Part shown: piece by piece, positions 1 through 8,518 of the stretch
Position numbering within the stretch: the first letter of the stretch is position 1
How the letters are laid out: every line of letters begins with the position of its first letter
NCBI GenBank assembly: GCA_947462925.1
Contig: CANHQP010000033.1
Location: 1-38,809 of the forward strand
Source: Flavobacteriia bacterium
Lineage (GTDB): Bacteria > Bacteroidota > Bacteroidia > Flavobacteriales_D > Crocinitomicaceae
DNA: 38,809 nt
Direction of reading: 5' to 3'
Position numbers and translations under genes: made by a program
Notes under the pieces: model-generated
The model's database searches: none
What the model saw: the letters and a program-made list of their open reading frames with translations, nothing else
What the model was told of the DNA's origin: nothing

Positions 1-7
1 AAAGGAG
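1..7 (+). promoter_or_regulatory. Strong Shine-Dalgarno before the SGNH gene
   Basis: AAAGGAG sits five bases before the ATG at 13. This is a near-ideal ribosome binding site and stands out because most genes in this window have no recognisable Shine-Dalgarno, as is usual in Bacteroidota. It supports the ATG at 13 as the true start. The promoter lies outside the window. Confidence 0.6.
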
Positions 8-12
8 TAATT

Positions 13-1353
13 ATGAAAATTATTGGATCATTAGTGCTCGCCATTTGCTTGATTTCGTGTAATTCACACGGACAAGAAGATTCTATTCGAAGAAGTGATT
101 CGTTGAATAGTTACCAAAATCGTGTATTTTTTGGAGTAGTTGATACTTCGATGACTACCAAATATCCTTTCATTCATTTTGAGCGAAATCATTTTACATT
201 CTATACTGAAAACAGTGCAAATTTTGAAAAATTGTACTACGATTTTCAACGAATGATTCAGCAGAAAGACAGAAAATTAAACTTTTACCACATCGGCGGA
301 TCACATTTGCAAGCAGATCTATATACGCATCAAGTGAGAACTTATTTGCAAACCAATTGGGCAGGATTGCCTGGTGAGCGCGGATTGATTTTTCCTTTCG
401 ATTTGGCTGGAACGAATAATCCATGGAATTATGAATTCAAATCGCCCAATAATTGGAAGAGTTTCCGTTCGGTAACCGATAGACCAGATTCTTTGGATTA
501 CGGAATTTTAGGTGCTGTGATTGAATGTGCAGATTCAGCGATACAGATTCAATTTCAATACGATAAAACGATTGTAAAACCAGGCTTTGATCACTTACGA
601 ATTTACCACAATAAAGGAAATGTGCCTTATTCATTGAATTTTGGTGAAGATGAAATTTTGGTATTGAGGAAACAAACAAATACTGAAATTGGCTACACAG
701 ATGTTTATTTTACAGATGAATTGCAAAGTTTCAATGCGTATTTCTCCAGAGACTCTATAGAAAGTTATGCGCTGAGAATCATGGGTTTTCAATTATCTAA
801 TCAGCAACCAGGAATTTCTTATACGACGATTGGTGTGAATGGCGCGAGCTTGCCAACTTATCTTAATAACAAGTATTTTGAAGAACAATTGAGAGAGTTT
901 CCACCAGATTTATTCTCGTTTTCAGTTGGAACGAATGATGCCAATACAACTTACGCGAATTTCCGTCCAGAAGTTTTTAGAGCGAATTTAGATTCCTTGA
1001 TTCAAATTGTGTTGCGCGTCAATCCAAACTGTGCGATTTTATTGACGGTTCCGAACGATGCGTATTTTCAGAAAAAATACATGAATAAAAACGTGGCTCG
1101 TGAACGTGAAATGATCATTCAATTGGCTAGAAAATATGAAGCTGCGGTTTGGGACATGTATGGAATCATGGGCGAATTGGGCGCAGCGAAAACGTGGAGT
1201 AGAGCAGGGCTGATGAAATCAGATTTGGTGCATTTTACCGCTGATGGCTATCGCTTGAAAGGAGATATGTTTTATGAATCTTTTCTCAAATGGATTGAAC
1301 AAATGGAATTGAGAAAATTGCAATCTGAAAAAGTAGGAAATGGAAAGATTTAA
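13..1353 (+). CDS. SGNH/GDSL-type hydrolase lipoprotein, partner of MBOAT acyltransferase
   Basis: 446 residues with a lipoprotein signal: hydrophobic residues 4-15, then CLISC with the lipid-modified Cys at 16. SGNH-family blocks are visible: a GGSH at 95-98 (Ser97 the likely nucleophile), GVNGAS at about 274-279, GTND at 306-309, and a DLVH with Asp404 and His407. Proteins of this kind transfer or remove acyl (often acetyl) groups on extracytoplasmic glycans. The stop codon overlaps the start of the downstream MBOAT gene by 14 bp, the same pairing as AlgI with AlgJ/AlgX and similar O-acetylation modules, so a joint job in acylating a surface polysaccharide is inferred. The actual glycan is unknown; no polysaccharide genes are seen nearby, though the operon may extend to the left of the window. 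Confidence 0.8.
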   Translation: MKIIGSLVLAICLISCNSHGQEDSIRRSDSLNSYQNRVFFGVVDTSMTTKYPFIHFERNHFTFYTENSANFEKLYYDFQRMIQQKDRKLNFYHIGGSHLQADLYTHQVRTYLQTNWAGLPGERGLIFPFDLAGTNNPWNYEFKSPNNWKSFRSVTDRPDSLDYGILGAVIECADSAIQIQFQYDKTIVKPGFDHLRIYHNKGNVPYSLNFGEDEILVLRKQTNTEIGYTDVYFTDELQSFNAYFSRDSIESYALRIMGFQLSNQQPGISYTTIGVNGASLPTYLNNKYFEEQLREFPPDLFSFSVGTNDANTTYANFRPEVFRANLDSLIQIVLRVNPNCAILLTVPNDAYFQKKYMNKNVAREREMIIQLARKYEAAVWDMYGIMGELGAAKTWSRAGLMKSDLVHFTADGYRLKGDMFYESFLKWIEQMELRKLQSEKVGNGKI

Positions 1354-3001
1354 TCATTTTTGGTTATTTGATAAGCAAGATCCTTTGATGCTCAATCAAT
1401 TGGATTTTTGGTTGTTTTTCTTGCTCGTGATGGCTTTGTTTTCATTCTTGCACAAAAATAAATTAGTTAGAAGTATCTTTTTGACTGCCATCAGTTTGTT
1501 TTTCTACTACAAAACTTCAGGTTTATCGGTCATCATTTTGGGAACTTCATTGCTTTTCAATTTTTTCACCGGACGACAAATCGCCAAAAGTACTTCTGCC
1601 ATTGGTTCAAAGACTTTCTTGGTTATTGGCATCGCATTGAATTTATTGATTTTAGGCTATTTCAAATACGCTTACTTTTTCACTGAATCATTCAATGAAA
1701 TGTTTCATACCAACTACGAGGTTTTCAACATTATGGCGCAATTTAAAAGTGGTTTTTCAACCGCTGGAAACAGCATTGTAGAAAAAATTGTCGTTCCGTT
1801 TGGGGTTTCATTTTTTACTTTTTCAAGCATCAGTTACATTGTCGATGTGTATCGAAAAGAGGTACAACCGTTCAAGAATTTCTTCGATTATTCCTTTTTC
1901 GTTTCGTTTTTTCCGCACATTGCGATGGGACCAATTGCCCGCGCAAAAGATTTCATTCCGCAAATCAATGCGCCATATTCTTTAGACAAAGAAGGATTTA
2001 GTTGGGCGATTGCACAGATTGTCAAAGGATTGGTTAAAAAATTGATTTTAGCAGATTTCGTCATGGTTCACTTCGTGGATTTGGTGGTTGATCATCCTGA
2101 AAATTATCCAGGTTTTGTAAGTATCGTTGCCATGTGGGGCTATTCTTTGCAGATTTACGGCGATTTTTCAGGTTACATCGACATCGCGCGCGGAGTCAGT
2201 AAATTGATGGGATTCAACTTGAGTAAAAACTTCAATTCGCCTTACAAATCAACAAGTGTTGCAGATTTCTGGCGTCGTTGGCACATTTCATTAGGGTCTT
2301 GGTTTAGAGATTATTTATACATTCCTTTGGGCGGAAACAAAACTGGAGGTGTTGGTTCATTTGTCGGAATTACAATCATTTTTATCTTCTTAATTTTCAT
2401 CACTCAATGGTATGAATTGATTTTCGTTTATGTCGGTTTGATGGCGATTTATGGAATCATCGTGTTGTTAATTCCTAAATTGAAAATCTACATTTACCGC
2501 GATTTGAATTTATTGATTACGATGGTCGTTGGAGGTTTGTGGCACAATCCGCATCAAAATTTTGTGATTTGGGGCGCATTGAATGGAATCGGTTTGGTGC
2601 TTTACAATCACTGGCGAAAAGTGAGTCCGTATGAGAAATCCAATTGGTTGGTTGTCCATTTTTGGAAAATTTTCATCACCTTCAATTTCATCACTTTCAC
2701 GCGTTTATGGTTTAGATTAAAAGGCGAAGAAAAACCAATTGAAATGTTGAATCACATCACCCAAAAATTCAATTTTTCGTGGGAAGCATTCAGTCAAATG
2801 TGCACGATTTTCATGCCGGCTTTGATCATCATGGTGATTGGTTACATCATCCATTGGTTACCAGAAAAAACCAAAAATTACACCTTATCTACTTTCACCA
2901 AAATCCCAGCACCACTGCAAGTAATTGTCGTTTCGCTAATTATTTTCCTGACTTATCAATTGATGTCAGAAGGCACAAAACCAATTTACTTTTCTTATTA
3001 G
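1340..3001 (+). CDS. MBOAT family membrane O-acyltransferase (AlgI/DltB-like)
   Basis: 553 residues with about ten or more hydrophobic segments. Hallmarks of the MBOAT family are the SFFPHIAMGPIAR stretch near residues 192-204, DFWRRWHISLGSWFRDYLYIPLGG near 312-335, and the conserved histidine in GGLWHNP (His402). These proteins pass acyl groups across the inner membrane to an extracytoplasmic acceptor or partner. The gene overlaps the SGNH lipoprotein gene, implying translational coupling. An internal ATG at 1388 (MLNQLDFW) is a possible alternative start, since the first 16 residues are not hydrophobic; I keep 1340. The family assignment is firm; the acyl group and acceptor are not known. 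Confidence 0.9.
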   Translation: MERFNHFWLFDKQDPLMLNQLDFWLFFLLVMALFSFLHKNKLVRSIFLTAISLFFYYKTSGLSVIILGTSLLFNFFTGRQIAKSTSAIGSKTFLVIGIALNLLILGYFKYAYFFTESFNEMFHTNYEVFNIMAQFKSGFSTAGNSIVEKIVVPFGVSFFTFSSISYIVDVYRKEVQPFKNFFDYSFFVSFFPHIAMGPIARAKDFIPQINAPYSLDKEGFSWAIAQIVKGLVKKLILADFVMVHFVDLVVDHPENYPGFVSIVAMWGYSLQIYGDFSGYIDIARGVSKLMGFNLSKNFNSPYKSTSVADFWRRWHISLGSWFRDYLYIPLGGNKTGGVGSFVGITIIFIFLIFITQWYELIFVYVGLMAIYGIIVLLIPKLKIYIYRDLNLLITMVVGGLWHNPHQNFVIWGALNGIGLVLYNHWRKVSPYEKSNWLVVHFWKIFITFNFITFTRLWFRLKGEEKPIEMLNHITQKFNFSWEAFSQMCTIFMPALIIMVIGYIIHWLPEKTKNYTLSTFTKIPAPLQVIVVSLIIFLTYQLMSEGTKPIYFSY

Positions 3002-3030
3002 AATTTCTTTAAGTGATTGATATATTATGA

Positions 3031-3100
3031 TTCCCCCTTTGGAGGAGAAAAAGCAATAGCTTTTGAAGACCAAGCATTAGCGAAGGGACAAATAGGGGGA
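3031..3100. repeat. Interspersed TTCCCCC...GGGGGA inverted repeat, copy A
   Basis: Arms TTCCCCC (from 3031) and GGGGGA (to 3100) flank about 57 bases in the gap between the MBOAT and fbp genes. Related copies lie at 9225-9280 and 34084-34138. The arms match well but the interiors differ. It could also act as a terminator for the MBOAT operon. Confidence 0.5.
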
Positions 3101-3160
3101 GGACAATGATTAAATCGTTACCCAACGTTAAATATCAATCATTTGTTCTCAAAATCTGCG

Positions 3161-3168
3161 TATATTTG
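3161..3168 (+). promoter_or_regulatory. Bacteroidota-type -7 box of fbp
   Basis: TATATTTG matches the phylum's -7 consensus TAnnTTTG exactly and ends 15 bases before the ATG at 3184. A TTTG at 3142-3145 may be the -33 part, though the spacing is short. The box lies downstream of an upstream in-frame ATG at 3106, which argues against that start. Confidence 0.6.
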
Positions 3169-3183
3169 CCAAAAAAAAACACC

Positions 3184-4203
3184 ATGTCAAAAATGACCAC
3201 ACTTCATGAGTTTATCATGGATCGCCAGTCTGAATTTCAATATGCTTCAGGCGAATTATCTAGATTATTAAACGACATCGCTGTGGCTTCGAAAGTGGTC
3301 AGTCGCGATGTGAGAAGAGCTGGTTTGACAGATGATATTTTGGGCGCGCAAGGCGAAACGAATATCCAAGGTGAAGAACAACAAAAATTAGACGTTGTAG
3401 CTGATCGTCAATTCATCAAAATGTTTGAATCAGGCGGAGAAGTTTGCGGAATCGCTTCTGAAGAAAACGATGATTTCATGGCTTTTGAAAGCGAATTGTC
3501 TAAATATGGAAAATATGTCGTGCTTTTTGATCCATTAGATGGCTCGTCTAATATCGATGTAAACGTTTCAATCGGAACCATTTTTTCAATTTACAGACGT
3601 GTTTCTCCAGTTGGAACGAAAGCAACTTTGGAAGACATGTTGCAACCAGGCACAAAACAAGTGGCTGCTGGATATGTGTTGTACGGTTCATCGACCATGT
3701 TGGTTTATACGACAGGACATGGTGTCAATGGTTTCACATTAGAACCTTCAATCGGAGAATATTGTCTGTCACATCCTAACATGAGAATGCCAGAAAAAAG
3801 CAGACTTTATGGGATGAATGAAGGAAACATTGAAATTTGTCACCCAGGAATCAAAGATTACGCAAAATATTGCCAATCATTTGAAAATGATTTTGGTGCG
3901 CCATATTCTGGAAGATACATCGGTTCATTGGTAGCTGATTTCCACAGAAATTTGATCAAAGGCGGAATCTACATTTATCCTGCAACAACGACTTCTCCAA
4001 AAGGAAAATTGCGTTTGTTATACGAATGCAATCCATTGGCGATGTTAGCTGAACAAGCAGGCGGATTGGCTGTTACAGAAACAGAACGCGTGTTAGATAT
4101 CGTTCCGACAGCTTTGCACCAACGTTGCGGATACATCACAGGTTCCAAAAACCAAGTGGAAAAAGTTCAAGAATTGATTGCAGCAAGAGAAGCTGAAAAG
4201 TAA
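3184..4203 (+). CDS. fbp: Fructose-1,6-bisphosphatase, class I
   Basis: 339 residues from the ATG at 3184. It hydrolyses fructose-1,6-bisphosphate to fructose-6-phosphate in gluconeogenesis, in the cytoplasm. Class I signatures are clear: SEEND in the metal region, [22 protein letters not shown] for Mg and phosphate binding, [24 protein letters not shown] for the substrate phosphate, and [13 protein letters not shown] near the C-terminus. Length fits the family. The frame is open up to an ATG at 3106, but the -7 promoter box lies between the two ATGs and the extra 26 residues do not look like the family, so 3184 is chosen. The gene stands alone and ends at a strong hairpin set. Confidence 0.95.
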   Translation: MSKMTTLHEFIMDRQSEFQYASGELSRLLNDIAVASKVVSRDVRRAGLTDDILGAQGETNIQGEEQQKLDVVADRQFIKMFESGGEVCGIASEENDDFMAFESELSKYGKYVVLFDPLDGSSNIDVNVSIGTIFSIYRRVSPVGTKATLEDMLQPGTKQVAAGYVLYGSSTMLVYTTGHGVNGFTLEPSIGEYCLSHPNMRMPEKSRLYGMNEGNIEICHPGIKDYAKYCQSFENDFGAPYSGRYIGSLVADFHRNLIKGGIYIYPATTTSPKGKLRLLYECNPLAMLAEQAGGLAVTETERVLDIVPTALHQRCGYITGSKNQVEKVQELIAAREAEK

Positions 4204-4238
4204 TCTCGCCTCAGTACATTAAAATTCGTTCTATAAGA

Positions 4239-4255
4239 TGGTGCCAGAGGCACCA
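4239..4255. repeat. Short hairpin after fbp
   Basis: A 7-bp perfect stem with an AGA loop (GTGCC-AGA-GGCAC core). The core resembles the GTGCC-ATTA-GGCAC palindromes in the 8519-9100 array, so it may be a lone member of that family. It is the first of three hairpins stacked between convergent genes. Confidence 0.45.
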
Positions 4256-4258
4256 AAT

Positions 4259-4299
4259 AAAAATAGCTGGTCAAAATTTATTCTTGACCAGCTATTTTT
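4259..4299. terminator. Bidirectional terminator between fbp and the E1 gene
   Basis: A perfect 16-bp stem (4259-4274 with 4284-4299) and a 9-base loop. The stem starts with AAAAA and ends with TTTTT, so either transcript gets a U-tract. The position between convergent genes fits a terminator used from both sides. Confidence 0.85.
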
Positions 4300-4308
4300 A
4301 TTTATAAT

Positions 4309-4354
4309 TGTTTTTGGCGTGTGTCCGTCAGCTGACGGACACACGCCAAAAACA
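4309..4354. repeat. 46-nt perfect palindrome, loopless
   Basis: Two 23-base arms are perfectly complementary with no spacer, centred on CAGCTG at 4329-4334, with TTTTTGGCG and CGCCAAAAA at the ends. It lies 22 bases from the E1 stop codon, just beyond another terminator. As RNA it would form a very stable hairpin, with U-tracts in both directions; as DNA it could form a cruciform. It is GC-rich compared with its surroundings. Confidence 0.8.
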
Positions 4355-4376
4355 TTCGCGACAAATCGCAAGTTAT

Positions 4377-6380
4377 CTAGTAATTATCCAATTCCACCAA
4401 AGCCTCAAAGAATCTTTGTTTTGGCAAGAAATTATCTTCCAATGAATCTGTGAACGGAACCGGCGTATCAAGCGAAGCGACTCTTTTTACAGGCGCATCT
4501 AAGCTCGAGAAACAATTCTCATTGATGATTGAAACCAATTCACCACCAATTCCTCCGGTCAAGCAATCTTCGTGAAGCACGATGACTTTTCCTGTTTTGC
4601 GTACAGAATGGTAAATCGCTTCAGTGTCTAATGGCGCCAATGTTCTCAAATCGATGATGTCGATTGAAATCGAAGGATTTTTCTCTGCTGCTTCCATCGC
4701 CCAGTGAACGCCCATTCCATAAGTGATGACAGAAATATCTGTTCCTTCAGAAACGGTTCTCGCTTTTCCGATTTCGACTGTGTAAAAATCGTCAGAAACA
4801 TCCTCGCGAATCGAGCGATACAAGTTTTTGTGCTCGAAAAACATCACAGGATTTGGGTCTTCAATCGCTGCTGCCAACAAACCTTTGGCATCGCCTGGAA
4901 ATGCTGGATAAACGATTTTAAGTCCTGGAGTGTGGAAAAACCACGCTTCGTTGCTTTGACTGTGGAATGGTCCTGCTGCGGAACCTGCGCCTGTTGGCAT
5001 TCTCACCACAACATCTGCATTTTGTCCCCAACGCCAGTGAATTTTCGCCAAATTATTGACAATTTGATTGAACCCACAAGTCACGAAGTCAGCGAATTGC
5101 ATTTCTACAACGGCTTTCATTCCTGCGATAGATAATCCTAAACCTGCACCAACAATGGCTGATTCACAAATAGGTGTGTTGCGAACCCTGGCTTTGCCAA
5201 ATTCTTCCACAAAACCTTCTGTGATTTTGAAAACACCACCATATTCGGCAACATCTTGCCCCATGATAATCAATTCAGGATATTTTTGCATCGATTGTTT
5301 TAAACCATCTTGAATGGCGTCGATGTAGCGTTTTTCAGTTTTTTTGTCCGAAGCTGGTTCAATGATTTTTTGGTCAAAAGGCGCAAATAAATCATTTACT
5401 TCGTCTTCTGTATTCGGAACGATTGCACCTTCAGCAAAAGCCAAATCCAAACCGACTTGAATTTCTTGTTTGATATCAGCGGTAATTTGATTGACCAATT
5501 CGTCGTTCAACACCTTGATTTCTCTCAAATACATTTCATAATTGACAACAGGATCTTTTTTTGCCCACAAATCTTGAATTCCTTCAGGATAATATTTCGT
5601 TCCTGAAGCTTCTTCGTGACCACGCATTCTGAAAGTCATGAATTCCAACAAAAATGGTCTTGGTTTTTGGCGAATGGAAGTAGCGATTTTTCTAACAGTT
5701 GAAATTACTTCCAAAATATTGTTTCCATCCACTTGAAAAGCATCTATGCCGTAGCCAATGCCTTTGTCGATGAATTGTTTGCATCTAAATTGTTCGTTGC
5801 TCGGCGTTGAAAGTCCCCAAGCGTTGTTTTCGATTCCGAAAATTACTGGCAAATCCCAAACTGCTGCCACGTTCAATGCTTCGTGAAAATCTCCTTCACT
5901 CGCGCCACCGTCGCCCGTAAAAACAAGCGTTGCTTTTTGTTCATTTTTCAAGTTGGAAGCCAAGGCAATTCCATCAGCGATTCCCAATTGTGGACCCAAG
6001 TGAGAAATCATTCCCACTACTTTGTATTCATTGGTACCAAAGTGGAAAGAGCGGTCTCTACCTTTTGTAAAACCTGACATTTTTCCTTGAAACTGTGCGA
6101 ATAAACGATTCAACGGAATGCCTCTCGTGGTAAAAATCCCCAAGTTGCGGTGCATCGGCAATAAATATTCATCGTCATTCATTCCTAAGGCCGACCCTAC
6201 AGAAATTCCCTCTTGACCCCAACCAGAAAACCATTTAGAGATTTTCCCTTGGCGCAACAAGATGAGCATTTTTTCTTCAATCAAGCGGGGTTTAAGAATG
6301 GATTTATAGATAGAAATTAATTCCTGATCTTCAAAACCTGTACGGTCGTATTGAATCATTCTTTTTTCGAGAAGTTCCAT
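4377..6380 (-). CDS. 2-oxoacid dehydrogenase E1, fused alpha and beta subunits
   Basis: 667 residues. The N-terminal half (to about 330) is an E1-alpha thiamine diphosphate domain: GDG at 156-158 and NN at 185-186 form the cofactor motif. The C-terminal half from about 345 is E1-beta (transketolase pyrimidine and C-terminal domains), with GQDVAEYGG, CESAIVGAGLGLSIAG and HEDCLTGGIGGEL. Both halves normally sit on separate chains; the fusion is common in Bacteroidota. It decarboxylates a 2-oxoacid, most likely branched-chain (2-oxoisovalerate) or pyruvate, and passes the acyl group to a lipoyl E2. No E2 or E3 gene is nearby. Note that lipB, needed to make lipoyl groups, is in this window but in a separate unit. 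Substrate choice cannot be settled from sequence alone. Confidence 0.9.
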   Translation of the reverse strand: MELLEKRMIQYDRTGFEDQELISIYKSILKPRLIEEKMLILLRQGKISKWFSGWGQEGISVGSALGMNDDEYLLPMHRNLGIFTTRGIPLNRLFAQFQGKMSGFTKGRDRSFHFGTNEYKVVGMISHLGPQLGIADGIALASNLKNEQKATLVFTGDGGASEGDFHEALNVAAVWDLPVIFGIENNAWGLSTPSNEQFRCKQFIDKGIGYGIDAFQVDGNNILEVISTVRKIATSIRQKPRPFLLEFMTFRMRGHEEASGTKYYPEGIQDLWAKKDPVVNYEMYLREIKVLNDELVNQITADIKQEIQVGLDLAFAEGAIVPNTEDEVNDLFAPFDQKIIEPASDKKTEKRYIDAIQDGLKQSMQKYPELIIMGQDVAEYGGVFKITEGFVEEFGKARVRNTPICESAIVGAGLGLSIAGMKAVVEMQFADFVTCGFNQIVNNLAKIHWRWGQNADVVVRMPTGAGSAAGPFHSQSNEAWFFHTPGLKIVYPAFPGDAKGLLAAAIEDPNPVMFFEHKNLYRSIREDVSDDFYTVEIGKARTVSEGTDISVITYGMGVHWAMEAAEKNPSISIDIIDLRTLAPLDTEAIYHSVRKTGKVIVLHEDCLTGGIGGELVSIINENCFSSLDAPVKRVASLDTPVPFTDSLEDNFLPKQRFFEALVELDNY

Positions 6381-6403
6381 GAATTTACATTTTTTTCAAA
6401 GTA

Positions 6404-6411
6404 CAAAACTA
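6404..6411 (-). promoter_or_regulatory. -7 box of the E1 gene
   Basis: Read on the minus strand this is TAGTTTTG, an exact TAnnTTTG match, 23 bases before the ATG at 6380. No clear -33 element was found. It suggests the E1 gene is transcribed separately from hflX upstream. Confidence 0.45.
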
Positions 6412-6446
6412 CTAATAAGTTATCATTGAATGAAGATTAAATCTTC

Positions 6447-7646
6447 CTAAAACAAAAAGTGGTTGTAAGGATACCTAATCTGAAAAATACGCTTGACTTC
6501 TTCGTAGATCACACTTTTCAAATCTTCGATGTTTTCTTTGTTTTCGGCTGAGATGAAAACGCAATTTTTATTGTTCATTTTCGACATCCAAGTGCGCTTC
6601 AATTCGTCCAAAGACATATTTTCTGCAGTTCTTGGCGATAAATCGTCTTCGTCTTTTTCGATGTATTTGAATGCGTCGATTTTATTGAAAACCAAAATCA
6701 CTGGTTTTTCAGTTTTGTCGATTTCTGCCAAGGTTTCGTTTACCACGTGGTATTGATCTTCGAAAGTCGAATGGGAAATGTCAATGACGTGAATCAATAA
6801 ATCTGCTTCGCGCACTTCATCTAACGTCGATTTGAAAGATTCCACCAATTGATGTGGCAATTTTCTGATAAATCCAACGGTGTCGGTCAATAGAAATGGT
6901 AAATTTTCGATAACCACTTTGCGCACAGTTGTGTCGAGCGTGGCGAATAGTTTGTTTTCAGCAAAAACTTCAGATTTACTCAGTAAATTCATCAAAGTAC
7001 TTTTGCCGACATTTGTGTAACCCACCAAAGCAACGCGCACCAATTGACCTCTGTTTCCGCGCTGAATCGACATTTGTTTGTCAATGTCTTTCAATTTTCC
7101 GCGCATCAACGCAATTCTAGTTTGGATGATTCGACGGTCGGTTTCGATTTGAGATTCTCCCGGTCCACGCAATCCAATTCCTCCTTTTTGACGTTCCAAG
7201 TGGGTCCACATTCTAGTCAAACGGGGCAACATATATTGCAATTGTGCCAATTCAACTTGCGTTTTGGCATGAGATGTTCGCGCACGGCTGGCGAAAATAT
7301 CGAGAATCAAAATGTTTCGATCCAAGATTTTACATTCCAAGGTGCGTTCAATGTTGCGCAATTGAGAAGGCGAAAGTTCGTCGTCAAAAATGACCAATTC
7401 GATGTCTTTCGCTTTCACATATTCGCGAATTTCTTCCAATTTTCCTTTTCCAACAAATGTTTTTGGATTGGCGATGGGCATTTTTTGCAAAAATTTTCGT
7501 TGCGTAGTTGCACCAGCCGTTTCAGCCAAAAATTCCAATTCGTCGAGGTATTCGTTGGCTTGTTCCTCAGAAATAGATTGCGTGATGATGCCCACAAGAA
7601 CACACGTTTCTTCTACCGCATCAACCATTACATGTCCTTCTTCCAT
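6447..7646 (-). CDS. hflX: GTPase HflX
   Basis: 399 residues. HflX is a ribosome-associated GTPase that splits stalled 70S ribosomes under stress. The N-terminal HflX domain ends in the glycine-rich signature GGIGLRGPGESQIETDRR, followed by the G domain: G1 GYTNVGKST, G3 DTVGF, G4 NKID and a G5-like SAENKENI. The start codon abuts the stop of the upstream cytochrome gene (stop 7647-7649, ATG 7646-7644), so the three minus-strand genes here form one operon. A second in-frame ATG (MVDAVEE) six residues in is possible. Family assignment is firm. Confidence 0.95.
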   Translation of the reverse strand: MEEGHVMVDAVEETCVLVGIITQSISEEQANEYLDELEFLAETAGATTQRKFLQKMPIANPKTFVGKGKLEEIREYVKAKDIELVIFDDELSPSQLRNIERTLECKILDRNILILDIFASRARTSHAKTQVELAQLQYMLPRLTRMWTHLERQKGGIGLRGPGESQIETDRRIIQTRIALMRGKLKDIDKQMSIQRGNRGQLVRVALVGYTNVGKSTLMNLLSKSEVFAENKLFATLDTTVRKVVIENLPFLLTDTVGFIRKLPHQLVESFKSTLDEVREADLLIHVIDISHSTFEDQYHVVNETLAEIDKTEKPVILVFNKIDAFKYIEKDEDDLSPRTAENMSLDELKRTWMSKMNNKNCVFISAENKENIEDLKSVIYEEVKRIFQIRYPYNHFLF

Positions 7647-7976
7647 CTATTTTCTTAGGGTTTTAACAAAATCAACCAAACCATTCAGGTCTTTTTCATT
7701 GGTGATAATATCTTCGTATGGCATCATTCCTTTTTCGTTTCCTTTCAAAATGACATTTTTAATTTTAGCGTCTGAAAGTTTACTAATTGCCAAATTAGCA
7801 GCGCCAGAACTTCCTTTTTTGCCGTCCAATCCATGACACGCTTCGCAATGCAAAATGTAAAGCGATTTAGGCTCAACTGAAGCAACATCTTCTGCGTTTT
7901 CAATTGATTTCACTTCTCCTGAACCACAGCTGGCGAGGAAAAGTAAGATTCCAATGGCAAAAAATCTTAAAACCAT
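7647..7976 (-). CDS. Small c-type cytochrome lipoprotein
   Basis: 109 residues: a lipoprotein signal (hydrophobic 4-15, LASC with Cys17), then one cytochrome c domain with the haem-binding CEACH at 44-48 and a likely distal methionine in KGMMPYEDI. The fold matches the cytochrome c class I (CccA/cytochrome C6-like) group. It would sit lipid-anchored outside the inner membrane and carry electrons. It overlaps the upstream membrane protein gene by 10 bp and is directly followed by hflX. The partner oxidase or reductase is not in the window; the membrane protein upstream is the first candidate. Confidence 0.85.
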   Translation of the reverse strand: MVLRFFAIGILLFLASCGSGEVKSIENAEDVASVEPKSLYILHCEACHGLDGKKGSSGAANLAISKLSDAKIKNVILKGNEKGMMPYEDIITNEKDLNGLVDFVKTLRK

Positions 7977-8401
7977 TCTGTTCCAAATCCTCTAAATGGC
8001 CAAGGAATACCAGCCAAAATTAAAATCAATCCGATGGTAAACCATTTCACAATCGTTCCATGTTTTACAGCAATATTCGATGCATTTTCTGCTTTCTTTC
8101 TACCAATCGTAATCACAGCGATGGCGATAATCATGATCAATAAATGCTCCAAACCGAAAAAACGGTATGCTTTCATTTTCATCCAACCTTCCATGAAGTT
8201 TACTTTTGAACTGGTGAAATATAGAACCAATCCAATGAGCAATTGGATATGCAAAAAGATCATTGCGAATAAATTCAGCATTTTGTCTTTTTTCTCATAT
8301 TTTCCTTTTCCCTTGGATGATAAAGCGTTGAAAATTGCTATAACCAATAACAACAAAGCAGCCCAACGTAAACCTGAATGTGCGTGTCTTAAAATTTCCA
8401 T
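7967..8401 (-). CDS. Four-helix membrane protein, possibly haem-binding
   Basis: 145 residues from the ATG at 8401 (MEILRHAHSG). Four hydrophobic segments, at roughly residues 12-26, 42-65, 84-105 and 115-132. Histidines near helix ends or within helices (HAHSGLRW, FLHIQ, LEHLLIM) resemble the pattern of b-type cytochrome-like proteins, and similar Bacteroidota proteins carry that label, but binding of haem is only inferred. It heads an operon with a c-type cytochrome (10-bp overlap), which supports an electron-transfer role. The frame is open to 8422, but a -7 box at 8420-8427 covers that start, so 8401 is preferred. Confidence 0.65.
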   Translation of the reverse strand: MEILRHAHSGLRWAALLLLVIAIFNALSSKGKGKYEKKDKMLNLFAMIFLHIQLLIGLVLYFTSSKVNFMEGWMKMKAYRFFGLEHLLIMIIAIAVITIGRKKAENASNIAVKHGTIVKWFTIGLILILAGIPWPFRGFGTEWF

Positions 8402-8419
8402 AATTTGTTTGTTTGAACA

Positions 8420-8427
8420 CAAAAATA
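8420..8427 (-). promoter_or_regulatory. -7 box of the membrane protein-cytochrome-hflX operon
   Basis: Reads TATTTTTG on the minus strand (TAnnTTTG), 18 bases before the ATG at 8401. No convincing -33 element is visible. Confidence 0.5.
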
Positions 8428-8518
8428 CCGAATGTTAATGATATTATTGATTTTCGTTTTGGATTCCTTTTATTATTTAGAATAAATTTAGATAAAGAAG
8501 TTCAGAAAATCACAAAAT

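Noticed and set aside
3106..3183. A longer N-terminus for fbp
   Set aside because: The -7 box at 3161-3168 lies inside it and the added residues do not match class I enzymes.
4238..4453. A 71-codon plus-strand ORF after fbp
   Set aside because: It runs through three hairpins and into the E1 gene on the other strand; it has no start signal and looks like a shadow.
7044..7658. A 204-codon plus-strand ORF opposite hflX
   Set aside because: Antisense shadow of a strongly conserved gene, rich in Phe, Ser and Gln as expected from reverse reading.
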